64,000 nucleotides of DNA from Dendrophyllia cribrosa (taxonomy: Eukaryota > Cnidaria > Anthozoa > Scleractinia > Dendrophylliidae), in contig JAJLRJ010000009.1 of NCBI GenBank assembly GCA_024195265.1, forward strand, positions 15,256,982 to 15,320,981, in the 5' to 3' direction. Both the position numbers and the translations under genes were made by a program. How positions within the stretch are numbered: position 1 is the stretch's first letter; every line of letters starts with the position of its first letter. The notes below the pieces were generated by a model. It was not told where the DNA came from. It ran no database searches and saw only the letters and a list, made by a program, of their open reading frames with translations. Shown here in pieces: positions 33,722 to 44,335 of this stretch.

Positions 33722-35097
33722 TTATCCGTAAATCACAAAAAAAATGACAGTCCAGTTTCGTGAACTTAAACAAAGTCCTTTAGATATCGGGGTTTTTCTC
33801 ACTGGTCTACCCGATCTGGTGGTTGGTACTTGGTTCTGGCTTTGTGTCGGTGGAGCAACAGGCTCCTGATGCCCTTGGGTGTGGCTGTTGGTCTCTACTG
33901 GCAGATCACTGGTCGCTGATGACTGAGCTGAAATGGCTGTGAATGCGACTTTGTGTTGGCTGGCTGAGGTGTGGAGTCTTCGTTGGTTTTGAAGTGGTTT
34001 GGCTGTTGGCCGAAACTTCTCCTCCGACTTTCTGAGATGTACTCGATTTCTTCGGAAGTTTCGTCCATCTTCAGTGACGACTTCATATGACCTTGATCCA
34101 AGTTTGGAGTTGACCATGGCCTTCAGCAGTTTCTGACTCTTTGTCTTACTGGGATCATGATACATTCTCACTGTGTCACCTGGCTTAAGATCGGGAAGTG
34201 TTCTGGCTCCACGATCGTAGTATTTCGCCTGTCGTTCTTGGTTGAACAGCATTTTCTCGTGTTGTCCGTCTGGGATCTGCGGCTGTAGAAGTCTGGGGTG
34301 GTTGGTTAACAGGGTCTTAGTGCGGCGACTCATGAGCCTTTGTACAGGACTTGTGTCCAGGCCTTGAGTAGGGTGTTTCTATAGTCAAGCAAACGCAAGG
34401 TAAGCATCTGAACCGTCTTTCTTCGCCTTCATCATCAAACGCTTGGCTGCTCGAACTGCGTTTTCCGCTTTTCCATTGCTCCTTGGATGGTGTGGTGAGG
34501 ATGTGATCAGCTGAAATTTCCACATCTTGCTGAACCGATTGTACTCTCACTAGAAAACTGTGGGCCATTGTCTGACATAACTACATCAGGGATGCATAGC
34601 GGGAAAACTGCATTTTCATCTTGCGGATGACGTGGGAGGAGACGGTGGAATTGAGGTGTTTACCTCCCAAAACCCTGAATAGTAGTCGACGATGATCAAA
34701 TAGTTTTGACCATTGCAAAGGAATAGGTCTACAGCACCTTGGCCCATGGTCGAGTTGGAATGTCATGTGGCTGAAGAGGTTCTTTCTGTTGTTTGACATC
34801 AGTGGATCGACAGACTTCACATTGCTGGATGAAATCCTTGACCTCACTGTTCATGCTTGGCCAGTACAGGCATTCTCTGGCACGCCGCAAGCAGCCTTCT
34901 ATGCCCAGGTGCGATGCATGAATGCGTTGGAGCATATCTTTTCGAAGAGACTTCGGGACAACTGCTCTCTCTCCACAAAATACCACACCATTTTGAACGG
35001 TCGTTCGTCTCTAACATTAAAGTATGTGGCTGCTGCATTCGGGACATCACTCTTCTGTTCTGGCCATCCAGATAGGATTATCTTCGTGACTTCTTGA
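33722..35097 (-). pseudogene. Ty3/gypsy integrase region
   Basis: The frame 34986-34729 carries the zinc-binding N-terminus (RIHASHLGIEGCLRRARECL, YWPSMNSEVKDFI, QQCEVC) and the entry to the DDE core (DIPTRPWAKVL). The core is broken between 34730 and 34330. The C-terminal part at 34333-33722 has FNQERQAKYYDRGARTLPDL, KPGDTVRMYHDP and a Gln/Ser/Pro-rich tail. It inserts the cDNA in the intact family; this copy is dead. Confidence 0.85.
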
Positions 35098-35099
35098 AG

Positions 35100-36660
35100 A
35101 GTTTCGTCTTTCTCTGAGTGCTTGCGTATGTCCTTAGTCGCGCTGCGGATACTGGGAGGTCTTGAGCCATGTTTATGGCTTCTACTTCGGTCTGAGAGGT
35201 GATGGGTCCGTGTACGGAATGTAGGCTCGGCTCAAGGTGTCGGCCAATTCCATCTGCTTACCTTGTCGATAGACAAGATTGACATCGTAAACAAGTAGTC
35301 TCAGGAGGAGGCGTTGTAGACGCTTGGGTGCCCTATGCAGTGGCTTCTTGTAGATGACCTCCAGTGGCTTATGGTCTGATTGGACTGTGAGTGGGCGGCC
35401 GTACGTATACTGGTGAAACTTCTCTTAGACCAAACACTATCGCCAATAACTCTTTCTCTATCTGTGCGTATCTTGTTTCGGCATCGGACGAGTCTGCTAG
35501 CGAAGGCTATCGGCTGTCCGTTCTGTGTGAGAACTGCTCCTTAATCCGTGTGTCGACGCATCGCTCTGTAGAGTTAGCTCCTTTGTAGGCTCAAAATACT
35601 TCAAGACTGGTGCTTCTGTTACTAACTGTTTCAGTCTGTTGAAGCTTCTTCCTGGTGTGTGTCCAGTGCCACTCGACATCTTTCATCGTGAGTCTTCGAA
35701 GTGGTTCACAAACTTCACTAAGTCGTGGCAGGAATTTGCTGAGATAGTTCACAAAGCCTAAATAACATCTTCTTACAGCTGCCACATCTACAGGCTTTGG
35801 CATTTCAAGTATGGCTTTCACCTTGTCAGGGTCTGGCTTGAGGCCTTGGCTAGTCAGCAAGTGTCCAATGTAGGCGAACTTGTTCCAGTCTGAGCTTCAT
35901 CTTGTCCTTGTTCAGCTTTACGTTTCGGTCTCGACACCGCTCCATCAGTTTATGCAGTTTCGCGTCATGATCTTTAACTAGCTTCTTCAAAGGTCTCGCC
36001 TTCTCCATACAGCAGGATGTCGTCATGGATCGTTAGTACGCTGGAAGTCCCTCTAGGACTTGGTGCTGTCTTCTCTGGAATTCTTCAGGCGCTGAGGATA
36101 GGCCAAATGGTAGCCTCAACCAACGGTATCTTCCAAAGGGAGTGTTTAAAGCAGGTCAATTTTGAACTTTCGTCATCAAGCTCCACGTGCCAGAATCCAT
36201 TTTTGACATCGAAAGTGCGTGAAGATTTTGGCACGGTTTACTCAGGTAGAATGTCGTCTATGGTTGGCAAGGGGTAATGGCTCCGCTTCAATGCTTTGTT
36301 CAAGTCCTTGGGATCGATACACACTCGGATGCTTCCATTAGGTTTCTTGACGGTAACTAAGCTTGAAACCCAGGGAGTTGGCTCTGTTACCGGGGTGAGG
36401 ATTTCAAGAGATTCTAATCGGTCAGCTCTTCCTTGAGGGCTGTCTTTAGAGCTAGAGGTACTTTCCGAGGTGGGTGAATAACCGGCTTCACGTGCGGGTC
36501 AACTTCAGGTGATATGGCTCTTTTAGTTTTCCGGTTCCCTCAAAGACATCTGCGTACTGATGGACCAACTGGCTCTTTGTCAAAGGCTGATTCTTTTTAT
36601 TAGCATCAATCGAGAGGATATTTTCAAATCGGACGTTGATGAGGTCCATATGTTGGATTG
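35100..36660 (-). pseudogene. Ty3/gypsy RT and RNase H (multiple frames)
   Basis: Reading across frameshifts gives SIRVCIDPKDLNKALKRSHY and PLPTIDDILPE (about 36330-36250), a catalytic box IHDDILLYG near 36010, then the connection SQGLKPDPDKVKAILEMPKP, VRRCYLGFVNYLSKFLPRLS (35860-35700), and RNase H starting LQSDASTHGL (near 35560). Several short indels disrupt the frame, and none of the pieces is long enough to be functional alone. Confidence 0.85.
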
Positions 36661-36745
36661 TTTCGCTTCCAAGCAGCGGTGTGTGTCGCTCTTCGAGAAC
36701 ACGAACTCTGTTTGATAAGACTTGTCGGTCTTGCGGTTATGTAGC

Positions 36746-37521
36746 TCAACGGTACATTGCCAACAGGTTTGACTGTTGTCTGATCGTATAGAGTGATAAC
36801 ACTTTTGTTGTTTTATTGAGTTTCACTTGGCCCAGACAACTTTGGAGTGTTTCTGCTGAAATGACGTTACAAGAAGCGCCGCTATCTAATTGAAATCTAA
36901 CTGGTTTCCGGCCAACATCGGAGTGTAGCGAAGATTCGTTTTGGAAACTTGGCATCTGTTAGTGCGTGGATATCTTGTGCGGGCTCCAAATCCACGGTTA
37001 GAATTTCGTCATAATCCGTGTCTGTTTCGTTGCCATCCGCGAGGGAGTGCACGTTTGATCCAATCTGTTTGGTTTTGCACACAGACGCAAAGTGGTTTGA
37101 TTTATGGCAAATTGCACATTCCTTGCCGAATGCGGGCATTTCTTCTTCTCATGTTTTGTGCCACAAATAAGTGCATTTGTAACGCTTTCGTTGTGGTTGT
37201 TTTGCATCTTTTGCATCCTTCTTTGGCTGTCTTGACTTTTTCCTCTTGCTTGATTTTGGAGAGCATTGACGGAATCGGAGGTTTCGATTTTTTTGTTGCG
37301 CTCCTGGACAGTTCGTTTGCTCTGCATGATCGCAAACATTTCTCAAGATCTAAATCGGCTGCTTTTAAAAGCTCTTCGCGGAGTGTCGAGTTGCGAATTC
37401 CACAATAATTCTGTCTCGAAGAAAGGGAATCTTGTAGCGTTCCGAAATTACAAGTTGTCACCAAGAGCTTTAAATCAGTTACGAATTTCTCTATCGATTC
37501 TCCTTCTTCTTGAACCGTCAA
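36746..37521 (-). pseudogene. Ty3/gypsy gag C-terminus and aspartic protease
   Basis: The frame from 37521 begins MTVQEEGESIEKFVTDLKLL and continues DSLSSRQNYCGIRNSTLREE, the conserved gag region before the nucleocapsid. Cys clusters follow in shifted frames (CAICHKSNHFASVC). The protease is in 36955-36746 with the active-site loop FQLDSGASCNVI. The N-terminal part of gag is missing. Confidence 0.82.
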
Positions 37522-37736
37522 GGATTTTGAATTTTAAAAATGTCCTTTCGTATCACAGGTTTGATCAGTTCCATTGCATCTTTCATAATTAGTAATCATC
37601 ATCATAATTTACCTTCCTTGCAGACATGGGCACAAGCCCACATTTTAGCAAATCTTTCACCCTTGGCCTCCTCGCCAAAACCTTTGTGACGATAACCAAG
37701 GTTTCATTAAAGGCCTCTCTTTTCCATCCGCTGACA

Positions 37737-37738
<2 letters not shown>

Positions 37739-37831
<93 letters not shown>
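37739..37831. repeat. 93-nt uninterrupted C homopolymer
   Basis: Every base from 37739 to 37831 is C on the plus strand, followed by ACCACTGATG. The poly-Pro and poly-Gly frames across it are artefacts. A tract this long could form i-motif/G-quadruplex structures, or could reflect a gap-like sequencing artefact. It lies just beyond the truncated 5' end of the gypsy element. Confidence 0.95.
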
Positions 37832-39190
37832 ACCACTGATGAGACCCTTTCCAACAAGGCAGGCATTGAACAACATCTGCCAAACTGATGCTTGTTCTTC
37901 AGAGATCTCTTGCATTGATGCCGCGAAAGGAATGAACAGGATGCGGGAGAGCAGCCTAAGCAGGACATAAGCAGGATAAAAAAATATTTTAATAACAAGT
38001 TCCATCCCCTTTGTTTAAATTAGTAATTTAATTTTTAATTTCGTATTGCTAAAATTAATACCCTACATACCCCGAGCTTATCCGGGAGCTTATCAGGCAA
38101 GTTTCCTAAAGAGAAGGGCCACAAGGGAATGCTATCACGAATAATTCGATTAGCTCAAGTGTTTAACAAGTAACATAAATCATTGCTCAGGGGATCTTAT
38201 TTTTGATCAGATTTTCAAACAAACCTTGTGCAAATGTAGAAACATCAGTGTGGAGCCAACAAACTGTTCGACACCACTGCTGAGGGTGGTGTGACTCAAA
38301 CTGGCAATGTCATAACAGACAAAATATGCTGGCACGCCAATCTTGTCACCACTGTCCTTAAAAGTTAATTTATTATGTTGGGAGCTGCTCTGTTGAATAT
38401 CAGCATTCTTTCCATCACTCCCATTTCAATAACGATTTAATTGTTAGTGATGAATTATATTGATTTGGATAACCAGCCTTCTTCGGCATTTTGAAAGCGA
38501 TAACACTTGAACAGCCAGGTTGTAAAACAGGATTTAATACAAAGAAAAGGGACTAAATACATTTCTCATGGCCAACATTTTAGTTTTCCGATGTGATAAA
38601 CACATTCATTTGGTTACACCCCAAAATAAATCAGAGACATTAAGCAAAATGTTTTACAGGATTCGAGGTTTCACTGACTGTTATCGCGGAATACTGAACC
38701 AAAATAAAAGCTGGAACATAATTAGGTAAATTAGCTGTATCCTGTATCCTGTTTACAGACGAAATGAAAGATACTTCAGAGCACTATGCAATCACATGTA
38801 TAATTAACCCCAAAACACGAACTTCATTTATCCATTTCCATCAAAAACAAAAACCAATCAGTTCAAAGCCCGTCTTTCATAATAATTTTGCGAATCACGA
38901 TTGAATGAGGAGATCCGCTTTTTCCACGCTATTCTCAGCTTTTATTTAGGCAAGGCTGTTCCAGGCCCAGACTCGGCTCTCAGGAAGTGGTGGATGATCG
39001 AAAAGAGAAAAATACACTAACGACCTTATTTTTCCTTTTCGTTCACTTTCGCTCGCTTCACTGTGTGAGAGCCTGTGGGAACTGGCCATATTATTGCGAA
39101 GCCAAACAAAACTTAACAGGATGCTCGATCAGCACCTGATAGACAGGCTACACATATCTGACAAATTATAAAATAAACGGAATTACTAAC
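37832..39190. other. No gene recognised
   Basis: AT-rich sequence with short frames only. No repeat structure or splice-bounded frame was detected by eye. Confidence 0.45.
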
Positions 39191-39448
39191 CTGAGACATT
39201 CCCTCCACTTTCTTAATGAAGGCTGCGTTCGTATCTTTGTCATCTGAGGCTTTAGGGATGCTAGACTTTTTGGCTTTTGTTACTGGAGGGCTCTCATTCT
39301 CCAAAGTACTTGTTTTGCGTTTTCTGCCCAGTTGTGCGTTGTGAAAATTTTGCGTCCCTTGCTCATTCTCCTCATCATCACTTAATAACACATTGGCCGT
39401 GCGTGGTTCACTGTTGGCGTCAGACTTATCGTGGTCAGACTCGCTCAT
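39191..39448 (-). CDS. Candidate first coding exon, acidic nuclear-type protein, unknown
   Basis: The frame opens MSESDHDKSDANSEPRTANV, continues LLSDDEENEQGTQNF, has a basic KRK cluster (GRKRKTSTLENESPPVTKAK) and ends FIKKVEGMSQ at a consensus-like donor CAG|GTTAGT (39191/39190). Acidic stretches followed by a short basic cluster suggest a nuclear protein. No next exon could be tied to it, so it may be the start of a host gene or a TE gene. Confidence 0.4.
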
Positions 39449-40092
39449 GCTTTTTTTACTTTTTCCAAGCTCCCGAAATCGTTCACAAAAGTTGGCGCTT
39501 GAAGATGTGAAGTTCTTTAATTTCTTGCAAAAGTCATTCTTAAGAAAGTCGAACTTTGGTAATTCCAGTTTGACTCCATTAGATTGGTTTAAAGTTATCT
39601 AAAGGAAAAAAGTAAAAATAAGTATTGCATTGATGACTGAAAATTAACCTAGAACACGCATGTATTATTATAATTTAGTTTCATCAGAACATGCCCATCA
39701 CCTTAACAGCAGAACTCTCGGTGCTCTCATAAACGTTGGCAACGTTTTCGATATCTGCGCCTTTAACTTTCAGTGGGCCACTTTGTTTTCGAACGCCATA
39801 TCAGTTCAGTCATGGAACTATGTTCGAACCACCACTTTCCACTGGATGGTCGGTTTCTAGTTCACGTTGCTCGTTTACTGGCCATATCCCTTGGTGTAAA
39901 GTATTAATTATTTGGATTTATAGTGTTCGGGTTGCGTACTTTGCTAATATTCTGATAAAGACCTGGTTAGAGTAGTAGTTTTGGTCTGTTCTTATTACAC
40001 TTTCGACTTTGTGGTTAAATAAAACACAAACAAACGTGAACTGTGGTAAAATGTGCATATTGACATTAACACTTTCCAGATGGTTTCCTGAG
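39449..40092. other. No gene recognised
   Basis: Short unassigned frames on the plus strand with no recognisable motif. Confidence 0.4.
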
Positions 40093-41060
40093 TCAATTTT
40101 GCCAATCTTGATGGTAAATTAAAATAATTAAATACATTCTTTTTCCATTGGCGTAATTTGAAGGCCCAAGAAGCAGTCTCTGTAATCGACTTGGGGCTTC
40201 ATTGATGCTCTTCTTCAATATCTGCTCCAACGGGGAGTGGTCGGTTTCCACTGTCACATTCCTGCCTTGTAAGTAGTATGAGAACTTTTCTAGCCCATAA
40301 ATGACTGCCAGGCATTCGCGCTCGATATTTGAATATCTGGATTCGGCATCAGTGAATGACCATGATGCCATGGCGACAATATTCTCATTGCCTTGGGAGT
40401 CTGTCTGCCTCAGCCAAGCTCCAACACCTGTCTGGCTTGCGTCGCACTGCAGGATCGTTGGTGTGGCTGGATCTGGGTCATAATAGGAAATGATCTTGGT
40501 GGAGCAGAGTTCTTGTTTTATTCTATCAAGTGCTTACTGGTGGTGGGGCTCCCTCCTGAAATAGGTGTGTTTCTTGGTTAACACCCTTAATGGGGATGTC
40601 AGGTCAGCCAACGTAAAAAACTTTGCCCAGTAGCAGTTTAGGTAAGTTACCATTCCGAGGATTGTTTGAGTTCTTTGATGTTTGATGAGGCCTTGATGTT
40701 ACGGATGGCTTCAAGTTTCTCTTTCGTTGGCTGGATTCCTTTCTCCGTTAGGGTGTGGCCATAGAAATCAACTTGTGATTGCTTGAATTGTAGTTTTTCA
40801 GAGTTCGTGCTGACGTTGTGTTTGGATGTGGCCTTAAGCATTTCGGTGAAGGCTTTGTCGTGCTCCTGTTCACTTGAACCACACACTACGGTGTCGTCAG
40901 CTATCCCCATTGCGTTATGGATGCCCATGTAGACTTCGTCAAGTTTGTGCTGGAAGATGTCTTGGGACAGTACGACCCCGAGCGGTAGTCTTTTGAACCG
41001 GTACTGGCCAAAGGGGGTATTGAATGTGCACAACAGGCTTGACTCCAAAATGCTAGGAGA
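40093..41060 (-). pseudogene. Ty3/gypsy RT/RNase H fragment
   Basis: The RT frame (41048-40647) reads LLCTFNTPFGQYRFKRLPLG, VYMGIHNAMGIADDTVVCGS and VDFYGHTLTEKGIQPTKEKL, with the IADD catalytic box. The RNase H frame (40371-40093) reads YSNIERECLAVIYGLEKFSY and VETDHSPLEQILKKS. The two are out of frame with each other. No LTR, gag or integrase adjoins them. It ends within 60 bp of the TTAA terminal repeat at 41103. Confidence 0.85.
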
Positions 41061-41309
41061 ACAGTAAAGGGAATCTCTATATTGATGCTGGGACTTAAAG
41101 AGTTAAGGTGGCTCAACTGGATTTTTTTGGGGGCGATACACCCCAAGTTTGAGTATCAACTACGACGCCATTAACAATGCTATGGAAAAATGGTCACCAC
41201 CTCTGTATCAGATAAAGATAAAAATTTGTTAAGACCAGTGTTATATTAACATCGGAGTTGCATAGTAACTGGATGCACTCGATGCCACGCTATTACTTGG
41301 GTCTAGACT

Positions 41310-42237
41310 TCTATCCTGCTCTGCTATTCTGTGGAATAAAACCTTTTTCTTTTCTGGACAAAGAGACCCTCGCCATGGCTGCATTACAACGTAATAGCGT
41401 GACATCAAGTGCGTAATGTTATTACAATTCTCAAGCCAGTTATTAGCATATTTTAGAAAATTCTATGGAAAGCAATCAAGCATTCTCTTTAATGTAAATG
41501 ATTTTTTGGCTAAAGTTGTGCACGTGCACATGAAACTTGAAAACAATACCCGTGAATAACAAGGACGCTTACCTGTAAACACAAAATCAGTGGGAAAAAT
41601 TTGGTACATTGGAGGCCCTATTTTATTGCCTTACATAATTTCAATGTCCTTGACACTTACAGGCCATATAAACTGATGATTAATCTTGAGACTGTAAAAT
41701 TAAAAAAAAAATGATTAAGCAGTTTCCAAATAACATACAAAAGTGGCAACAAGAGCAGCTGAACGCACAGCAATCAAATCTTTCTTTCTCACCATCGGCC
41801 AACACAATCCCCCTTACTTTTTCACACACGATCTCAGATGGAATCAAACTACTATGAGATGAAACTGCATTCCCAAGGTGCATAGTTTTCTTTAGATATT
41901 AGCCAATTTTGTCGATAGTATGTTTTTCACTGTATTTATAATCCCCAAAACTTCATCCCCAAAAATTTCTAAAACGCTCTTTTCGCGGAGCACTCGCTGG
42001 GCCGAAGGCCCGGCTGCGCAGCCCCATACTCATAGAACCTAGCCCGTCATTTTTCATAGTCATGGCTAGCGGAATGTTTCGCGGGCGCGCGTGTGCCCGC
42101 CACCGCCGTCGCGCAGAGCTTTGTCGCGCAGGACTAGCTCGCGGGCGCGTATGACGTCGCAAAACATGCGCGTACGAGGTCATGTTGAAACCAAAGCGAG
42201 GCTTTTTTTTCGTGCGGTTACACGGCCGAATGTCACG
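41310..42237. other. Interior of the TTAA unit, left part; no gene recognised
   Basis: AT-rich to about 41950, then GC-rich (41960-42180) with a small hairpin GGGCCGAAGGCCC and many CGCG words. The GC-rich part recalls a CpG-rich promoter, but no transcript can be inferred. Confidence 0.35.
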
Positions 42238-42253
42238 TCAGCTTGGAAAACAC
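42238..42253. repeat. Target-site duplication of the Penelope pair (left)
   Basis: TCAGCTTGGAAAACAC here recurs exactly at 46680-46695. The two copies bracket the inverted pair plus 49 extra bases at the right end (46631-46679). Penelope-like elements make variable target duplications, so this fits one insertion of the whole inverted structure. Confidence 0.75.
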
Positions 42254-42306
42254 GAGAATTTAGTTTTATCGACTGAGTCGATAAGGTAAATTGACCACCG
42301 TAAAAA

Positions 42307-42355
42307 GATTCAAATAGCTGACGTTTCGAGCGCTAGCCCTTCGTCGGAGCGAATC
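42307..42355 (-). ncRNA. Hammerhead-ribozyme-like motif of Penelope pLTR (left)
   Basis: Exact reverse-complement copy of the motif at 46523-46571, downstream of the left copy's stop codon. The same core substitution is present. The two motifs lie near the outer ends of the inverted pair and face away from each other. Confidence 0.55.
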
Positions 42356-42445
42356 AAGGAATTGTGGGTAGTGTGTGGTTTTATATAGTAAGCGGTGGAG
42401 CTACGCTATTGGTGGAAATTTGGTGACGTGAAAAACAAATGTAGA

Positions 42446-44335
42446 TTAGTTGAATGAAAAGCGTTCGTTGATTCCGTGGGGTTTGAGAGTGCCGATTTGA
42501 AAGATGATTTTTTGTTCTAGGTTTTTACGGCTTTCTGTGTTACCCTGGTGTAGGGAAACGCCGCAGATTGTCATGTGTTGTTTAGAATGGTTAGTAAGAT
42601 TAAAATGGCGCGCGACTGGTTTGGATGCGTCTTTGTCATTTTTTTCAACGTCTCGGAGATGTTCACGAAAACGGTCGCCCAGTCTCCTCCCTGTTTCGCC
42701 AATGTATATCTTTTTGCAAAAAGTACATGTAATGCAGTAGATAACATTTACGGAGGTGCATGTAAAACGATCAGTGATTTTAATAGATCGTTTGGGTCCT
42801 GTTATTTTGTCCGCGTTGTGAATGAAAGGACAAGTGTTACATCGTGTGCGTGTGCATTTGAAAGTTCCCGGTACATCGTCAGATTTCAGTGCGCTCGTAA
42901 CTAGAAAGTTGCCTATGTTTTTGTCACGTTTGAATGAAATTAGTGGGGGTTGTGAAAAAATTCTGCCAGTTTCGGGGTCGTTTTGGAGTAATTTGAAATT
43001 TTTTAAAATGATGCTTTTGACTGTGTTGTTGTGTGGGTGGAAAGTGAGGGTGAATGGAATTCTCTCGTTCTCTTCCTTCTGTGGCGTTTGTAGTGCTGAC
43101 TGTCTGTCGATCTGTTGTGCACGTTGTTGGCCCGTATTAACAACAGAGTCAGGATACCCACGTTTTTTGAAAAACTGGCACATTTCTTCTGATTTGTTGG
43201 AAAAATCAGAGTCATCACTACATAGACGTCGAAGTCTGAGAAATTGAGAATACGGAATGGCGTTTTTAACGTGCGGTGGATGTGAGGATGAATGTAACAG
43301 ATAACTGTGGGAATCTGTAGGTTTGTAGTGCACACTTGTGGATAAACTGTTACCATTGATTGAAATATTAATGTCAAGAAAAGCGACTGAGGTTTCGGAA
43401 ATTTCCCAGGTATATTTTAGAGCTGGATGAAAAGTATTGACAGAAGTTATGAATTGATTAAGTTCCTCTTTACTGGAAGAGGTAGCGCCAATGCAATCAT
43501 CGATGTAGCGGCCGTAGAGTTCGGGTTTGGTTCCGTGGTACTGATTAAAAAATTTGTGTTCGATGTGGCCTACAAAAAGGTTAGCGTAGCTTGGTCCCAT
43601 TTTGGTACCCATGGCGACTCCATTTACTTGTTTGTAGTAGTTTTGGGAAAATGAAAAACAGTTAAGTGTCAAAACTAATTCGGCTAAGCGGAGCAGTGTT
43701 TCTGAGCTTGGGTTTTGAATGGAGCGCTGGTCGAAAAAATATTTTAGTGCTTGAAGTCCTTCGTCATTGGGGATGACGGTATATAAAGAGGTAATGTCCA
43801 TAGTGAAAATTAATTTGTTTTCGCTGGCAAAACTGAAATCCCGGAAAATTTCGAGTGCGTGATTGGTGTCCTTAATGTACGAGGGTAGTGATTTGACAAT
43901 GGGGGCCATGATTTTGTCTAAATAGCTAGAAATTAGTTCGGTAGGACAGCTACAAGCGGAAACAATGGGTCGGCCCGGATTGTTTGGTTTATGAATTTTA
44001 GGTTTGAAATAAACGCGTGAGGTTCTAGGAGTAGTGATGATGAGATTGTTGGCGGTAACTGGTAATTGTTGTTTAGTAATGAGGTCTTGGATAGTTTCTT
44101 TGACAATTTTTTGGTTGGTAGAAGTGAGATCTTTATCAACTTTGGCATAGAAAGCGGTGTCAGAAAGTTGCCGAAAAGCCTCTTGTCGGTAAAGGTCGGT
44201 CCGCCAAACAACTACCGCCCCGCCTTTGTCGGCCGCTTTGATAACAATGTCGCGTCGTTTGCTAAGACTTTTGAGCGCTGCCCATTCTCCTGTTGAAAGG
44301 TTGGAAATTTTGGTGTGGCGGTTAAATTTAAGTTT
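42446..44335 (-). pseudogene. Penelope-like RT/GIY-YIG gene, left copy, 5'-truncated
   Basis: The frame is identical to the right copy from LKFNRHTKISNLSTGEWA onward, read on the minus strand. It lacks the N-terminal segment present in the right copy because it stops at the loop. It keeps the RT (YIDD box) and GIY-YIG endonuclease in one frame to the stop at 42446. An internal Met at 43909 gives a 487-codon open frame. No stop or frameshift was seen, but without the 5' end and its own start it is unlikely to make a full protein. Confidence 0.9.

Larger units (their letters stand above)
33461..37590 (-). mobile_element. Ty3/gypsy LTR retrotransposon, 5'-truncated
   Basis: Minus-strand order is gag, protease, RT, RNase H, integrase, polypurine tract, LTR, the Ty3/gypsy order. 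The 3' LTR is at 33461-33616. No matching LTR is found upstream of gag; the sequence there is replaced by unrelated DNA that contains the long C homopolymer. Pol is broken into several frames, so the copy is not functional. Confidence 0.88.

Noticed and set aside
37589..38005. Open frames with poly-Gly or poly-Pro on both strands
   Set aside because: They arise only from reading through the 93-nt C tract; flanking residues show no protein family.
41953..42276. Frames in the GC-rich segment
   Set aside because: Arg/Ala/Pro-rich peptides follow from CG-rich composition; no motif or conserved start.
43003..43654. Several antisense frames of 75-141 codons inside both Penelope arms
   Set aside because: They are shadows of the RT/GIY-YIG frame and recur in both arms only because the arms are identical.
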